Assembly (NCBI GenBank): GCA_037446075.1
Contig: JBBIJH010000070.1
Location: 1-12,585 of the forward strand
Source: JBBIJH01 sp037446075
GTDB lineage: Bacteria > Bacteroidota > Ignavibacteria > UBA10030 > JAHEZR01
DNA: 12,585 nucleotides
Direction: 5' to 3'
Of the stretch, positions 1 to 7,618 are shown in pieces. Each line of letters starts with the position of its first letter. Within the stretch, counting starts at the first letter, position 1. The position numbers and the translations under genes were made by a program. Below the pieces are notes generated by a model, which was not told the DNA's origin, searched no databases, and was given only the letters and a program-made list of their open reading frames with translations.

Positions 1-162
1 AGCCTGATTTTCTTTGGTTTCATGCCCATTGGTGCACTGTGGATTGGAACAGTAGCTGAAATCCTTGACGAACCTGCTGGCGTAATCTTGAACGGTCTTA
101 TCATCCTCATCGCAGCGGGTTTGGTGTGGAAGTTTGTTCCTGCACTACGAAGCCAGAAATAG
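1..162 (+). CDS. MFS transporter, C-terminal fragment (5' end outside window)
   Basis: An open frame enters from the left edge and ends at TAG 160-162, leaving the last 53 residues. The visible part holds the final two membrane helices. The first contains FFGFMPIGALWIGTVAEI, followed by a short loop (LDEPAG) and a second helix rich in Ile, Leu and Val, then a basic tail (RSQK). The helix with a central MPIGALWIG segment resembles the end of MFS_3/EntS-like exporters, where helix 11 carries a similar Gly/Pro pattern. This is a family-level guess from about one eighth of the protein; the substrate cannot be told. It would act in the inner membrane. The next reading frame on this strand begins 76 bases downstream and is unrelated. 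Confidence 0.75.
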   Translation, partial: SLIFFGFMPIGALWIGTVAEILDEPAGVILNGLIILIAAGLVWKFVPALRSQK

Positions 163-238
163 GGTGGCTGCAATGATAGATCAGGACCGCCCGAGGCTTC
201 CCCTAGCGATATCCATATTCCTCAAAAAAAGGAGTCGC

Positions 239-777
239 ATGCCCATCGATCCCAACAAGCCCAACAAGGCACTTGCGGTGCGACTCAACTCGACGGGTCT
301 TGAAAAGTTCTTCGCACCAGAAAGACTTGTCCATAATAGCTCTGCTCGCCTTTGTCTGGCTGGCCTCTGGCTCCGCCATGACGAACTAGAACATTGCCAC
401 TGCATTACTCAATAGTTAGAGATGAGCGAAGCGGCTTTCTGGCACGCCATCATGCATCGGCGGGTGGGAGATTTCTCGAGCAGCAAGTACTGGTGGAGGA
501 AGGTTGGAGACCACGCGACGTTTCCGGACCTGCACGAGGAGGCTAAGAAGCTAACGGAGAAGTCAAAAGCCTCTGAAGTGACAGCTTTTCTTCTCAAACA
601 ATCTCGCTGGGATCCATTCGCGTTCATGGATCTTTGTGGCTTGTGAAATGTCAGGCCCATGCGGAAGAGCTCTGCGGGCAAATTCAACAAGCCAAGGGGC
701 ACTTTCTCTCCGATTCTTGCTATCAGAGGGCGACCGGCGGCATACCAACTTGCAGCTATTGGACCTCGAGGGCTTGA
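239..777 (+). pseudogene. Broken conserved hypothetical gene (nonsense codon plus frameshift)
   Basis: Three collinear pieces read as one protein. The ATG at 239 follows a ribosome binding site (AAGGAGT, 229-235). The first piece ends ARLCLAGLWLRHDELEHCH and then CITQ before TAG at 413-415. The same frame resumes immediately and gives FWHAIMHRRVGDFSSSKYWW, RKVGDH and, near 611-635, WDPFAFMDLC. Around 630-646 the sense shifts to another frame, in which CQAHAEELCGQIQQAK and then CYQRAT follow, ending at TGA 775-777. From memory, the order of motifs (WL.HD..; FWHAIMHRREGDF.NAKYWFR; W.P..F.DLC; ELC..IQ....L.FD.CYRRA) matches a family of uncharacterised bacterial proteins of about 200 residues. 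I know no function for it. Each disruption removes little sequence, so decay is recent or the sequence carries errors. Confidence 0.7.
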
Positions 778-853
778 CGGACTTCATCTATTCGGCATGA
801 GCTCACGTGCATCGATAACACCTCTCTCACGGGTTAAGCAGTGGGGAACAGGT

Positions 854-1471
854 GTGTCGTGGGCAGACGCATCGGGGAAAATCCTCATAGAAAGGTGCAC
901 TATTACCATCGCACTTCTGATGATGGCGATAGGTCCGACTGCCTGTGCGAGTACCATCATTCCACCCCTAGAGGTTTCAGATCCTCAGCCGGTTGCTGTC
1001 CTCGATCACGGTCGACATGCGAGCCTCGTTCTCTCCACAGATCGCGGGACGATGATCCGCTACTCCTATGGAGATTGGGCCTTGTATGCCTTGATGAAAA
1101 CGAATGTCTTTCGCGGCGCCGGGGCGCTCTTCTGGCCAACGCAAGCCGGGATGGGGAGGCGGGAGCTGGAAGGTCCGGTTTCAGTTGAGAATATTCGTCA
1201 GCGCGTCCGGGTAGGCAGTGAAGAAATTTTCGTGATCATCGTCGAGCGTTCCGGAGTCGACGTGTTGAGAGAGGAACTTGACAGCCTCTTCCAGGACCAA
1301 ATCGACACCCGAATTTACAACTCGGCTTATGACTTGGAATTTGTACATCATCCAAAGCGGTACTGTGCCCTCCACAACTCGAATCAGGTGGTAGCAGGGT
1401 GGCTGAAAAAACTCGGATGCAGGGTCGTCGGACTTGCCATATTCTCAGACTGGAAGCTCAAATCTCCATGA
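854..1471 (+). CDS. Exported, possibly lipid-anchored protein, DUF2459-like
   Basis: The 205-residue product begins with a basic/polar stretch and a hydrophobic run (TITIALLMMAIGPTACAS), so it is probably exported. Cys31 (PTAC) could be a lipid-attachment site, although the -3 residue is Pro rather than the usual Leu. The mature part has DHGRHASLVL (residues 51-60), YSYGDWALYA (70-79), YDLEFV (159-164) and HNSNQVVAGWLKKLGC (174-189). This order of an N-terminal HG.H motif, a Y.GD..Y motif and a late (C/H)N.N...WL motif resembles DUF2459/TIGR02117 proteins; that is inference from pattern, not a search. The GTG at 854 is preferred because GGGGA lies about 7 nt upstream and it gives a normal-length signal peptide. 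The ATG at 797 has no ribosome binding site and would give a 48-residue leader. The frame is open back to 659, which overlaps the pseudogene. It is convergent with the symporter gene, 21 nt away. Confidence 0.65.
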   Translation: MSWADASGKILIERCTITIALLMMAIGPTACASTIIPPLEVSDPQPVAVLDHGRHASLVLSTDRGTMIRYSYGDWALYALMKTNVFRGAGALFWPTQAGMGRRELEGPVSVENIRQRVRVGSEEIFVIIVERSGVDVLREELDSLFQDQIDTRIYNSAYDLEFVHHPKRYCALHNSNQVVAGWLKKLGCRVVGLAIFSDWKLKSP

Positions 1472-1492
1472 CCCCGCAACGGAAGTTCACGA

Positions 1493-2842
1493 TCAACCCG
1501 CTTTGTTCTGAAAGTAGTTTCGCGTTTGTGCCGCAACGACTCCAGCAAGACCAAGTAGCCCGACCAGGTTCGGAAATGCCATGAGTCCGTTCATGATATC
1601 GGCGATTGTCCAGACCACATTGAGCTTAACCATCGCTCCGACGAAAACGAAGATGCAAAAGAGCACTCGGTACGGCTTGACCAGTTTCGGCCCGAGAAGA
1701 TATTCAAGAGCCTTTTCCCCATAGTAACTCCAGCCGAGGATCGTCGAGTAGGCAAAGAAGATGAGACCGAGCGCTACTACGATCCCGCCGCTCGTCCCCG
1801 GAAGTCCGTGACTGAAAGCGGCCGTTGTCAGTTGTGCACCCGTAAGTCCAGTATCCCAGACCCCGGAAGAGATAATGACGAACCCGGTAAAGCTACAAAC
1901 AACAATGGTATCGATGAAGGTTTGGGTCATTGAGACGAGCGCCTGAGTGACGGGGTGTTTCGTCTGGGCAGCAGCCGCAGCGATGGAGGCGCTTCCGAGA
2001 CCGGATTCGTTCGAAAAAAGCCCTCTGGCTACTCCCATCCGGATTGTCAGCATCACCGTCGCACCGGCAAAACCCCCCGAGGCCGCGGATGGAGTAAAAG
2101 CATCTCTAAAGACGTAGATAAAGATGGCGGGGATTCCCTCGTAATTCAAAACCGTTACGACGAGGGCAGCAAGCATGTAGAAAAGAATCATGAAGGGGAC
2201 GAGGATCTGTGTCGTCCTCCCAATGCTCTTGATTCCACCGAGGATCACCAACGCTGTCGCGACGGCGAGAATGATGCCAGTGATCCATGTGGGGACACCG
2301 AAGGCACTGGTTACAGCGTCGGCGACGGAATTCGACTGCACCATATTCCCGATGCCAAACGCTGCAATCGAGGCGAAAAGCGCGAAGAGCGCGCCGAGCC
2401 ATTTCCAGCCCAACCCTTTCGAGATGTAGTACATCGGGCCTCCGCTCATCGTACCGTAGGCGTCGACTTCGCGGTACTTCACCCCAAGGACCGCTTCACA
2501 ATACTTCGTGGCCATCCCGACTAATCCAGTGACCCACATCCAGAAGAGAGCACCCGGTCCACCGACTGCGATTGCTGTTGCAACGCCGGCAATATTGCCT
2601 GTTCCAACTGTTGCTGCTAGGGCCGTCATCAACGCTTGAAAGTGAGTGATGTCGCCCGGGGAGTCTCCCTCTTCTCGTCGTTTGATGAGAGCAAGGTAGA
2701 GGGAGTCCCACAGTGACCAGAACTGCAGTCCCCGCAGGCGCAGAGTTAGATAGATCCCGGTTCCTACGAGGAGAATCAGTAACGGCGGTCCCCAGATCCA
2801 ATCGCTGATTTCGGTGAGATGTTTGAGAAGCTCATCTTGCAT
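1493..2842 (-). CDS. Sodium:alanine/glycine symporter (AGCS family)
   Basis: This 449-residue integral membrane protein is expected to import alanine or glycine with Na+ (or H+) across the inner membrane. Its length is normal for AGCS (DagA/AlsT-like) carriers, and about ten hydrophobic segments span it. Family marks are clear. FQALMTALAATVGTGNIAGV is at residues 68-87, and GGPGALFWMW, the core of the classical sodium:alanine symporter signature, is at 94-103. SGGPMYYI follows at 133-140, and a NESGLGSASIAAAAAQT segment lies mid-protein. The start is the ATG at 2842; no strong Shine-Dalgarno is seen. The gene lies 138 nt downstream of an ABC permease in the same direction, with an A/T-rich tract between them, so it may be transcribed separately. 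The exact amino acid preference cannot be read from sequence. Confidence 0.95.
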   Translation of the reverse strand: MQDELLKHLTEISDWIWGPPLLILLVGTGIYLTLRLRGLQFWSLWDSLYLALIKRREEGDSPGDITHFQALMTALAATVGTGNIAGVATAIAVGGPGALFWMWVTGLVGMATKYCEAVLGVKYREVDAYGTMSGGPMYYISKGLGWKWLGALFALFASIAAFGIGNMVQSNSVADAVTSAFGVPTWITGIILAVATALVILGGIKSIGRTTQILVPFMILFYMLAALVVTVLNYEGIPAIFIYVFRDAFTPSAASGGFAGATVMLTIRMGVARGLFSNESGLGSASIAAAAAQTKHPVTQALVSMTQTFIDTIVVCSFTGFVIISSGVWDTGLTGAQLTTAAFSHGLPGTSGGIVVALGLIFFAYSTILGWSYYGEKALEYLLGPKLVKPYRVLFCIFVFVGAMVKLNVVWTIADIMNGLMAFPNLVGLLGLAGVVAAQTRNYFQNKAG

Positions 2843-2891
2843 GGGATGGGTCCCGGATGATGAGAGTGATTAGGGTAGGAATGATCCCTTG

Positions 2892-2922
2892 AAAAAAACA
2901 GAAAAAACCCACTAAACCGGGG
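2892..2922 (-). terminator. Possible weak intrinsic terminator after the ABC permease
   Basis: Read on the - strand, a short C-rich/G-rich pair (CCC...GGG, about 9-nt loop) at 2908-2922 runs straight into a long T tract interrupted only by CTG (A tract at 2892-2907 on the + strand). It lies 59 nt past the permease stop and before the symporter start. The stem is only about 3 bp, so the T tract is the stronger part of the evidence. Confidence 0.3.
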
Positions 2923-2980
2923 ATGGAAAAGCAACGAGGAAAAGCATGCTCGGGAAAACCTAGCGCAATCCAGGGAAACC

Positions 2981-4288
2981 TCAGAACACATGTCCCCTCT
3001 TGAACCGCCAGAGGCTGACACTGGTGATGGTGACGGCGATCCCGAGGAGAATTCCAAGGTGTGGTAGAATAGCACCAACGGGAGCCCCAGACCAGAGCAC
3101 CTTTAGAAAGCCATCCATTGACCAGTACACGATCGTCCCCTTGCTGATCGTCTGGATGAAATCCGGCATCAGAGCGGTAGGAATCCAGGCCCCGCCAATG
3201 GAACTCATAGCAAGAATCAAGAATGTGCCCAATCCGTTCGCTTGAGCCGATGTTTTGCTCACCGCCGAGAGCAACATGCCAAACGCTGTGCAAGCCGTAG
3301 CGGCTGCAACGACGATCAGGAGAAGACTAAGGAAATTTGAAATGATGTCAATTTTGTAGAGAATCGATCCACCGACAAACAAAACAACCAGCTGAATGAA
3401 GCCGAGCGACATGTTGTAAAGATACTTGCTCCAGAGAATCTGAGCCCGGGAAATCGGAGAGGCGAGGAGCCTGACTACAACTCCACTCTTCTTTTCCTCA
3501 AAGAGGGAAGATGATGAGGCAGTGAGTGTAAAGAGCAGAAACATCATCGCCCAGCCGCCGACACCCCGCGTTGCCCATGGATTGGCAATTTCTTTTCCCA
3601 CAAGCTGCTCCTCTTCAAGCTGCTGGATGTTCTCGAAGAAGTCATCCTCTCTGCCTGCTCCTCCAAATGAATAGTGGCTGGTGTCTTTTAACACTGCAGT
3701 GACCCAGTCAGGGTCAATCCCGAAGTACTTACTTATCACCGACGCAATTTCAGAATTAAATGCTCTACCAGAGTCGGCTCCAAGAAACCTCAATGCCTGT
3801 CGTTGCATGCCCTGGAGGAACACTGGAGGCAGTTGCGACATGATCGTTTGTGTCAGCATCCCACGGATCATGTGCATTTCTATCTCATTCTTCGGGTCGT
3901 AATAGAATTTTAATTTCAACCCGAGGGAGGTATCAGTATAAGCATCATGCGGAATAACGAGCGCCGCGGAGGCGCTTCCGTTTTTCACATAATCCTTCAC
4001 AGGATTTGTATCAAATGGGACTTCGTGGCCATGCTCATCTCTATAGGATTGGATGAGCCGAAAGGATCGTGTTGTGTCGAGGGCGGTCTCAAACCTCTTG
4101 GCAATCGGCGCAGTGCTGTTGTTGACGAGCGCCAGGCGGAGTCTCTGTTCACCCCGCCCAACTCTTCCAAACACCTGTCCCCAGATGACGATGAGCATCA
4201 TTGGGATAATGAAGGTCAGACTGACGGAGACGCGATCACTCCAGAAGAGCCGATAATCTTTGGCGATGAGTTTGCGAATGGTCTTCAA
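2981..4288 (-). CDS. ABC-2 type transporter permease
   Basis: This is the membrane subunit of an ABC exporter, 435 residues. One membrane helix near the N-terminus (about residues 22-42, SLTFIIPMMLIVIWGQVFG) is followed by a roughly 200-residue extracytoplasmic domain. Five hydrophobic segments fill the C-terminal half, including GGWAMMFLLFTLTASSSSLF, the conserved FEEKKSGVVVRLLASPISR loop and a GGAWIP segment. This layout is typical of ABC-2 (YhgE/NatB/drug or Na+ export) permeases. The start codon is TTG at 4286-4288, overlapping the TGA of the upstream ATPase gene (TTGA, 4 nt), with GGAAGG about 11 nt upstream. Overlap and order indicate translational coupling with the ATPase, with which it should form the complex. 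The substrate is unknown. Confidence 0.92.
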   Translation of the reverse strand: MKTIRKLIAKDYRLFWSDRVSVSLTFIIPMMLIVIWGQVFGRVGRGEQRLRLALVNNSTAPIAKRFETALDTTRSFRLIQSYRDEHGHEVPFDTNPVKDYVKNGSASAALVIPHDAYTDTSLGLKLKFYYDPKNEIEMHMIRGMLTQTIMSQLPPVFLQGMQRQALRFLGADSGRAFNSEIASVISKYFGIDPDWVTAVLKDTSHYSFGGAGREDDFFENIQQLEEEQLVGKEIANPWATRGVGGWAMMFLLFTLTASSSSLFEEKKSGVVVRLLASPISRAQILWSKYLYNMSLGFIQLVVLFVGGSILYKIDIISNFLSLLLIVVAAATACTAFGMLLSAVSKTSAQANGLGTFLILAMSSIGGAWIPTALMPDFIQTISKGTIVYWSMDGFLKVLWSGAPVGAILPHLGILLGIAVTITSVSLWRFKRGHVF

Positions 4289-5202
4289 TCCCGTAGGTTC
4301 CTTCCCGTCAGATGCAAGAACAGGGCTTCCAGCGTCGGCTTGTGCATTTCGAGGTATTGGTAACCGATCCCGTTTTCTTCAACTGCCGTAAAGAAAGCAG
4401 AGAGCTGGAACCAACCCTTTGGCTTCAGCTCGAAATGATCTCCGTGATCGATGAGGTCACCAAATTTTCTGAAGAGATCAGTTTTCTCGCTTATTTCCAG
4501 ATTCTTTGAGATGGAAATCGATTCGTCAAGCGGAAGTTGTCGAAGAAGTTCTTCCACCGTTCCCTGTGCAATGATCTTTCCGAAATCGATGATGGCGATC
4601 CGACTACAGAGCCGCTCGGCCTCCTCGATGTAGTGCGTTGTGTAGACGATCGTTTTTCCCTGTCGATTCAGCATCGTTAGATAATCGAAGATAGCGTTTC
4701 TCGACTGTGGGTCGACGCCAACGGTTGGCTCGTCACACAGCAGGAGTGGGGGATCGTGGAGGAGGCTTGCAATGAGATTGAGTCGGCGCTTCATCCCGCC
4801 AGAGTACGTTTTCACCCTGTCTTTCCGGCGCTCGTAGAGGCCGACGGAATTGAGCATCTCCTTAATTCTCTCTTTTAGAATTTTCTCCTCAATGTGGTAG
4901 AAACTGCCGAAGATTTCCAGATTTGCCTCGGCTGAAAGGTCGTCGTACAGCGCGAGCAGCTGGGGGACGAGGCCGATGTTCTGGCGCGTCTCTAAACTAT
5001 CTCGACTCACTCGCTTTCCACCAATGCTGATCTCCCCCTCATCGGGATCGAGGTATCCGACGAGGAGATTCATGAGGGTCGTCTTGCCGGCGCCGTTTGG
5101 ACCGAGGAGACCGAAGAATTCTCGCTCCCGCACGGTGAGGGTGACATTGTCCAGAGCCGTGACGCTCGGAAATTTTTTCGTGATGTTGCTGATCTCTATC
5201 AT
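4285..5202 (-). CDS. ABC transporter ATP-binding protein
   Basis: This 305-residue cytoplasmic ATPase powers the permease encoded just downstream. All nucleotide-binding elements are present. Walker A is GPNGAGKT (34-41), the Q-loop Gln is at 81 and the signature is YSGGM (133-137, where the usual form is LSGGQ). Walker B is LLLCDEP (153-159), followed by the D-loop at GVDPQSR, and the H-loop His190 is in YTTHYIEEAERL. The residues after about 220 form a C-terminal extension ending HLTGRNLRD, as is usual in the DrrA/CcmA-like group of ABC-2 exporters. The ATG at 5202 has only a weak purine-rich site upstream. A TATAAAT stretch lies about 10 nt before it, but no matching -35 is seen. The MFS gene ends 79 nt upstream in the same direction. 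Confidence 0.95.
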   Translation of the reverse strand: MIEISNITKKFPSVTALDNVTLTVREREFFGLLGPNGAGKTTLMNLLVGYLDPDEGEISIGGKRVSRDSLETRQNIGLVPQLLALYDDLSAEANLEIFGSFYHIEEKILKERIKEMLNSVGLYERRKDRVKTYSGGMKRRLNLIASLLHDPPLLLCDEPTVGVDPQSRNAIFDYLTMLNRQGKTIVYTTHYIEEAERLCSRIAIIDFGKIIAQGTVEELLRQLPLDESISISKNLEISEKTDLFRKFGDLIDHGDHFELKPKGWFQLSAFFTAVEENGIGYQYLEMHKPTLEALFLHLTGRNLRD

Positions 5203-5281
5203 TCTCTGCTATTTATACGAGCAAAACATCGAAAGTTCCAGCGCGATCTTTGCACGATCAGTTGCTGAGAATCCCTCGCTC

Positions 5282-6460
5282 TTATGCGGTGGACTTTAGG
5301 ACTGGGCGCAGCCAAAGGAGTCCAAGGCCAGGGCCGATTGTCAACACAGGAAAAAGATACTGTATATCCAGAAGGTTCGTAAGCGAGGAAATCAATTGAA
5401 TGCTCACAATCGTAATCGCAAACCCAATGGAATTCATGATCGTTAGTGCTGAACCGACGAATTCCTGCGGGGCATACCGAGCTACGAGTGCTGAGAATTG
5501 GGGGGAGTCTCCCACGACGACAGTTCCCCAGAAAAGCAGAAACGGGAGGAAGAGCTCAAGCGGTCCATGGAAGAGAAGTGGAGATAGCACGCAACAAATT
5601 CCGGAGGAGAACAACTGCGCCCATGCGACCCAGGCACTTCCTGTTCGCTGCGAGACAAGGCCCCCACCGGCACACCCAATTCCACCAGCTGCAATGATTG
5701 CGAAGGACCAGCCAGAGACGTTAAAACTTTGATGATGATTCTGTATGGCGTACTGTGAGAGCAAAAGAGGAACAAAAGTATAGAACGTGTAGAGCTCCCA
5801 CATGTGTCCAAAGTAAGCGAACGTTGCCGAGCGCACATCTTTTGATTTGAAGATGATCGCCAGCGCCGTGCTGCTGAACGGCGTCCTTTTTCTCAGGTGG
5901 GGGCCGTCGGGGACGAAAAGGAGCATCAGAAACCCTCCAGTAGCGGCCGTAGTCGAGATGGCGAGCATAACCGATCCCCACGATAGATTTTCGCCGAGAC
6001 CTTTGAGCAAGTGGGGGAAAGCGCTGCCGACGACAAGAGCACCGACAAGGAATCCCAGTGCGCTGCCCAGCCCCTCCCGGTACCACCCGGAGGCGATCTT
6101 CATTCCAACCGGATAGATTCCAGCAAGACAAATCCCTGTTAAAAACCGCAGGAGAAGCAAACTCTCCAGATTTTTCGCGAAAAGATAGACTGAAAGATTG
6201 AACAACGCTCCAAAGGTCGAGCATAAGAAGAAGACAACCCTCGGAGAGAATCGATCAGCGAGGACGAAGTATGCGAAGCCAAGTGTGCCGAGGATAAATC
6301 CAAACTGAACGGCAGACGTCATGATACCCACCGAGTGTGAGCTGATGCTAAGGTGCTGCTGCAGATCGGGCAGAACGGCATTGCTGGCAAACCAGAGAGA
6401 GGTGCCGGCGAATTCTGCAATGATGATGATAGGGAGAATGCGAGACGGACGCGTGGCCAT
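5282..6460 (-). CDS. MFS transporter
   Basis: The 392-residue product has about twelve hydrophobic segments in two halves, separated by a basic cytoplasmic loop around VPDGPHLRKRTPFS. Helix 1 begins after a short basic N-terminus (MATRPSR) and contains IIAEFAGTSLWFASNAVLP. The helix 2-3 loop reads LADRFSPR, a degenerate form of the G...DR.GRR motif of major facilitator proteins. The helix 4 region contains RFLTGICLAGIYPVGMKIAS, also typical. It is an inner-membrane secondary carrier; the substrate is not readable. Length and topology are ordinary. It lies 79 nt upstream of the ABC exporter genes on the same strand with no obvious terminator between, so co-transcription is possible. The ATG at 6460 has no strong ribosome binding site. 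Confidence 0.9.
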   Translation of the reverse strand: MATRPSRILPIIIIAEFAGTSLWFASNAVLPDLQQHLSISSHSVGIMTSAVQFGFILGTLGFAYFVLADRFSPRVVFFLCSTFGALFNLSVYLFAKNLESLLLLRFLTGICLAGIYPVGMKIASGWYREGLGSALGFLVGALVVGSAFPHLLKGLGENLSWGSVMLAISTTAATGGFLMLLFVPDGPHLRKRTPFSSTALAIIFKSKDVRSATFAYFGHMWELYTFYTFVPLLLSQYAIQNHHQSFNVSGWSFAIIAAGGIGCAGGGLVSQRTGSAWVAWAQLFSSGICCVLSPLLFHGPLELFLPFLLFWGTVVVGDSPQFSALVARYAPQEFVGSALTIMNSIGFAITIVSIQLISSLTNLLDIQYLFPVLTIGPGLGLLWLRPVLKSTA

Positions 6461-6650
6461 AAGGCAGCCGATCAGGCCTCACGGGGAACTAGATGCCAGT
6501 AATTTGGGCAATCTGCTACATCCCCTCCGGCGAACGATGAGTTCTTGCCACAGGTCAAGGGAAACGGGCAGGACGAGAAGCAAAGAGATGATCCTCACGG
6601 AGAGTCCTTCTCTTTTTCCACAGCTTCAGAGATCGGTTGTGAGCGCCTAT

Positions 6651-7337
6651 CTACTTAATCGATAATAGCTCCACCTCAAAGACCAGAGTTGCGTTGGGCG
6701 GGATTGTTTGTCCAGCGCCTTGCTCTCCATAGCCAAGCCGGGCTGGGATCCACAATTGCCACTTTGAGCCAGTGGGCATGAGCTGGAGCGCCTCGCTCCA
6801 ACCGGGAATCACAGCGTTGACAGCAAACGTCGCTGGTTCGCCGCGTGTGTATGAATTATCGAATTCCATCCCACTGAGGAAGGTCCCGCGATAATTCACC
6901 GTAACCGTGTCGGTAGCTTTTGGCTTCTTGCCGGTTCCGATCTTCAGAACCTTGTACTGCAAGCCGCTGGCCAGTGTGACGACGCCCGCCTTCTTTTTGT
7001 TTTCAGCAAAAAAGGCCTCTCCTTCCAGTTTGTTCTGCTCGGCGAGAGCCTTTGCTTTTTGCTCCTGCTTTGCCATCATTTGCCTCTGGAATGCAGTCAG
7101 AACCGACTGCAGCTGGTTGTCGGTGAGCAATACCTTACCGGCGAGAACGTCTTTGATGCCGCGAGCAAGGAGATCAACGTTCAGCTCGAGCGAGTCTCGC
7201 TGGATGTTTTTGCCCAGGTTGACGCCGATGCTGTAGCTCACACTGTCTTTCATGCTTTTCAACTGGGCTTTTTGCTGTCCCTCTCCGCGAGACACAAAAA
7301 GGGCAACGCACGCGACCACGAGCAATGCAGGTATCAT
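6651..7337 (-). CDS. Exported FKBP-type peptidyl-prolyl cis-trans isomerase
   Basis: The product (228 residues) should catalyse cis-trans isomerisation of prolyl bonds during folding of exported proteins. A short signal peptide (MIPALLVVACVALFV) leads into a Gln/Lys-rich region. An FKBP_N dimerisation-type helical domain (about 28-118, with SYSIGVNLG and a Lys/Gln-rich helix) follows, and then the FKBP domain (about 121-228). The ligand-pocket residues known from FKBP12 are all found by position: Tyr149, Phe159, Asp160, Phe171, Val176-Ile177, Trp180, Tyr203 and Phe220. The domain order is that of FkpA/Mip proteins. The ATG at 7337 is preferred over TTG at 7340 because GGAGAGGAG (7344-7352) is then 6 nt away. 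VVAC near residue 10 fits the lipobox pattern but sits too early in the hydrophobic run to be convincing. The gene is divergent from pdxH. Confidence 0.93.
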   Translation of the reverse strand: MIPALLVVACVALFVSRGEGQQKAQLKSMKDSVSYSIGVNLGKNIQRDSLELNVDLLARGIKDVLAGKVLLTDNQLQSVLTAFQRQMMAKQEQKAKALAEQNKLEGEAFFAENKKKAGVVTLASGLQYKVLKIGTGKKPKATDTVTVNYRGTFLSGMEFDNSYTRGEPATFAVNAVIPGWSEALQLMPTGSKWQLWIPARLGYGEQGAGQTIPPNATLVFEVELLSIK

Positions 7338-7388
7338 CAAACGCTCCTCTCCAATATTATTTTGTGCTAAGTTGGCCGGTTGCCGCTG

Positions 7389-7402
7389 AGGCCTAATGGC
7401 CT
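7389..7402. repeat. Short inverted repeat in the FKBP/pdxH divergent region
   Basis: AGGCC (7389-7393) and GGCCT (7398-7402) form a perfect 5-bp inverted repeat around TAAT. It lies about 50 nt upstream of the FKBP start and 200 nt upstream of pdxH. It could be a small operator or RNA hairpin. It is short enough to occur by chance. Confidence 0.3.
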
Positions 7403-7489
7403 AAAAAGATACGCATTTATCGGGTGGAATCAAAGGAATAACTTGTGGAGGCGTTGAGTCACAAAAAAGGTAGCCGAAACGTGTTTGGA

Positions 7490-7618
7490 ATGGAAATAAG
7501 TGAGTCCACCATCAGGTATTCTGAAGACCCATGCACTTACAAAGCACTTACAAAGAAAGAGATTGAATCGCACCGTGGAAATTGGTATGTTAAAACAATA
7601 TGGCAGGGAATCCTATGA
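7490..7618 (+). CDS. Possible small upstream ORF coupled to pdxH
   Basis: An open frame of 42 residues starts MEISESTIRYSEDPCTYKA and ends with WQGIL, with its TGA overlapping the ATG at 7615 of pdxH (ATGA). Such an overlap is the usual arrangement of translationally coupled genes. Against it, there is no clear Shine-Dalgarno before the ATG at 7490, no recognisable family, and the frame spans an 11-bp tandem duplication. It may be a leader peptide, a remnant, or chance. Confidence 0.22.
   Translation: MEISESTIRYSEDPCTYKALTKKEIESHRGNWYVKTIWQGIL
7533..7554 (+). repeat. 11-bp perfect tandem duplication
   Basis: GCACTTACAAA occurs twice back to back (7533-7543 and 7544-7554), followed by G. It lies 60 nt upstream of the pdxH start. 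Eleven base pairs is close to one helical turn, so it could be a pair of regulator half-sites or a simple replication-slippage duplication. Confidence 0.85.

Noticed and set aside
181..787. Overlapping minus-strand frames (181-405, 409-702, 563-787) opposite the pseudogene
   Set aside because: Their translations show no family features; they mirror the plus-strand pieces, which do match a family and have a ribosome binding site.
841..1188. 115-residue frame inside the lipoprotein gene
   Set aside because: Very rich in Arg, Ser and Cys with no recognisable motif; an out-of-frame shadow of 854-1471.
1955..2524. 189-residue plus-strand frame opposite the AGCS symporter
   Set aside because: Charged, low-complexity composition typical of the reverse strand of a membrane protein gene; the symporter is unambiguous.
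5203..5281. Terminator between the MFS and ABC genes
   Set aside because: Only a short CGATC direct repeat is present, with no stem followed by a T run.
7533..7554. Start of a CRISPR array
   Set aside because: Only two adjacent 11-bp copies with no spacers; a simple tandem duplication.
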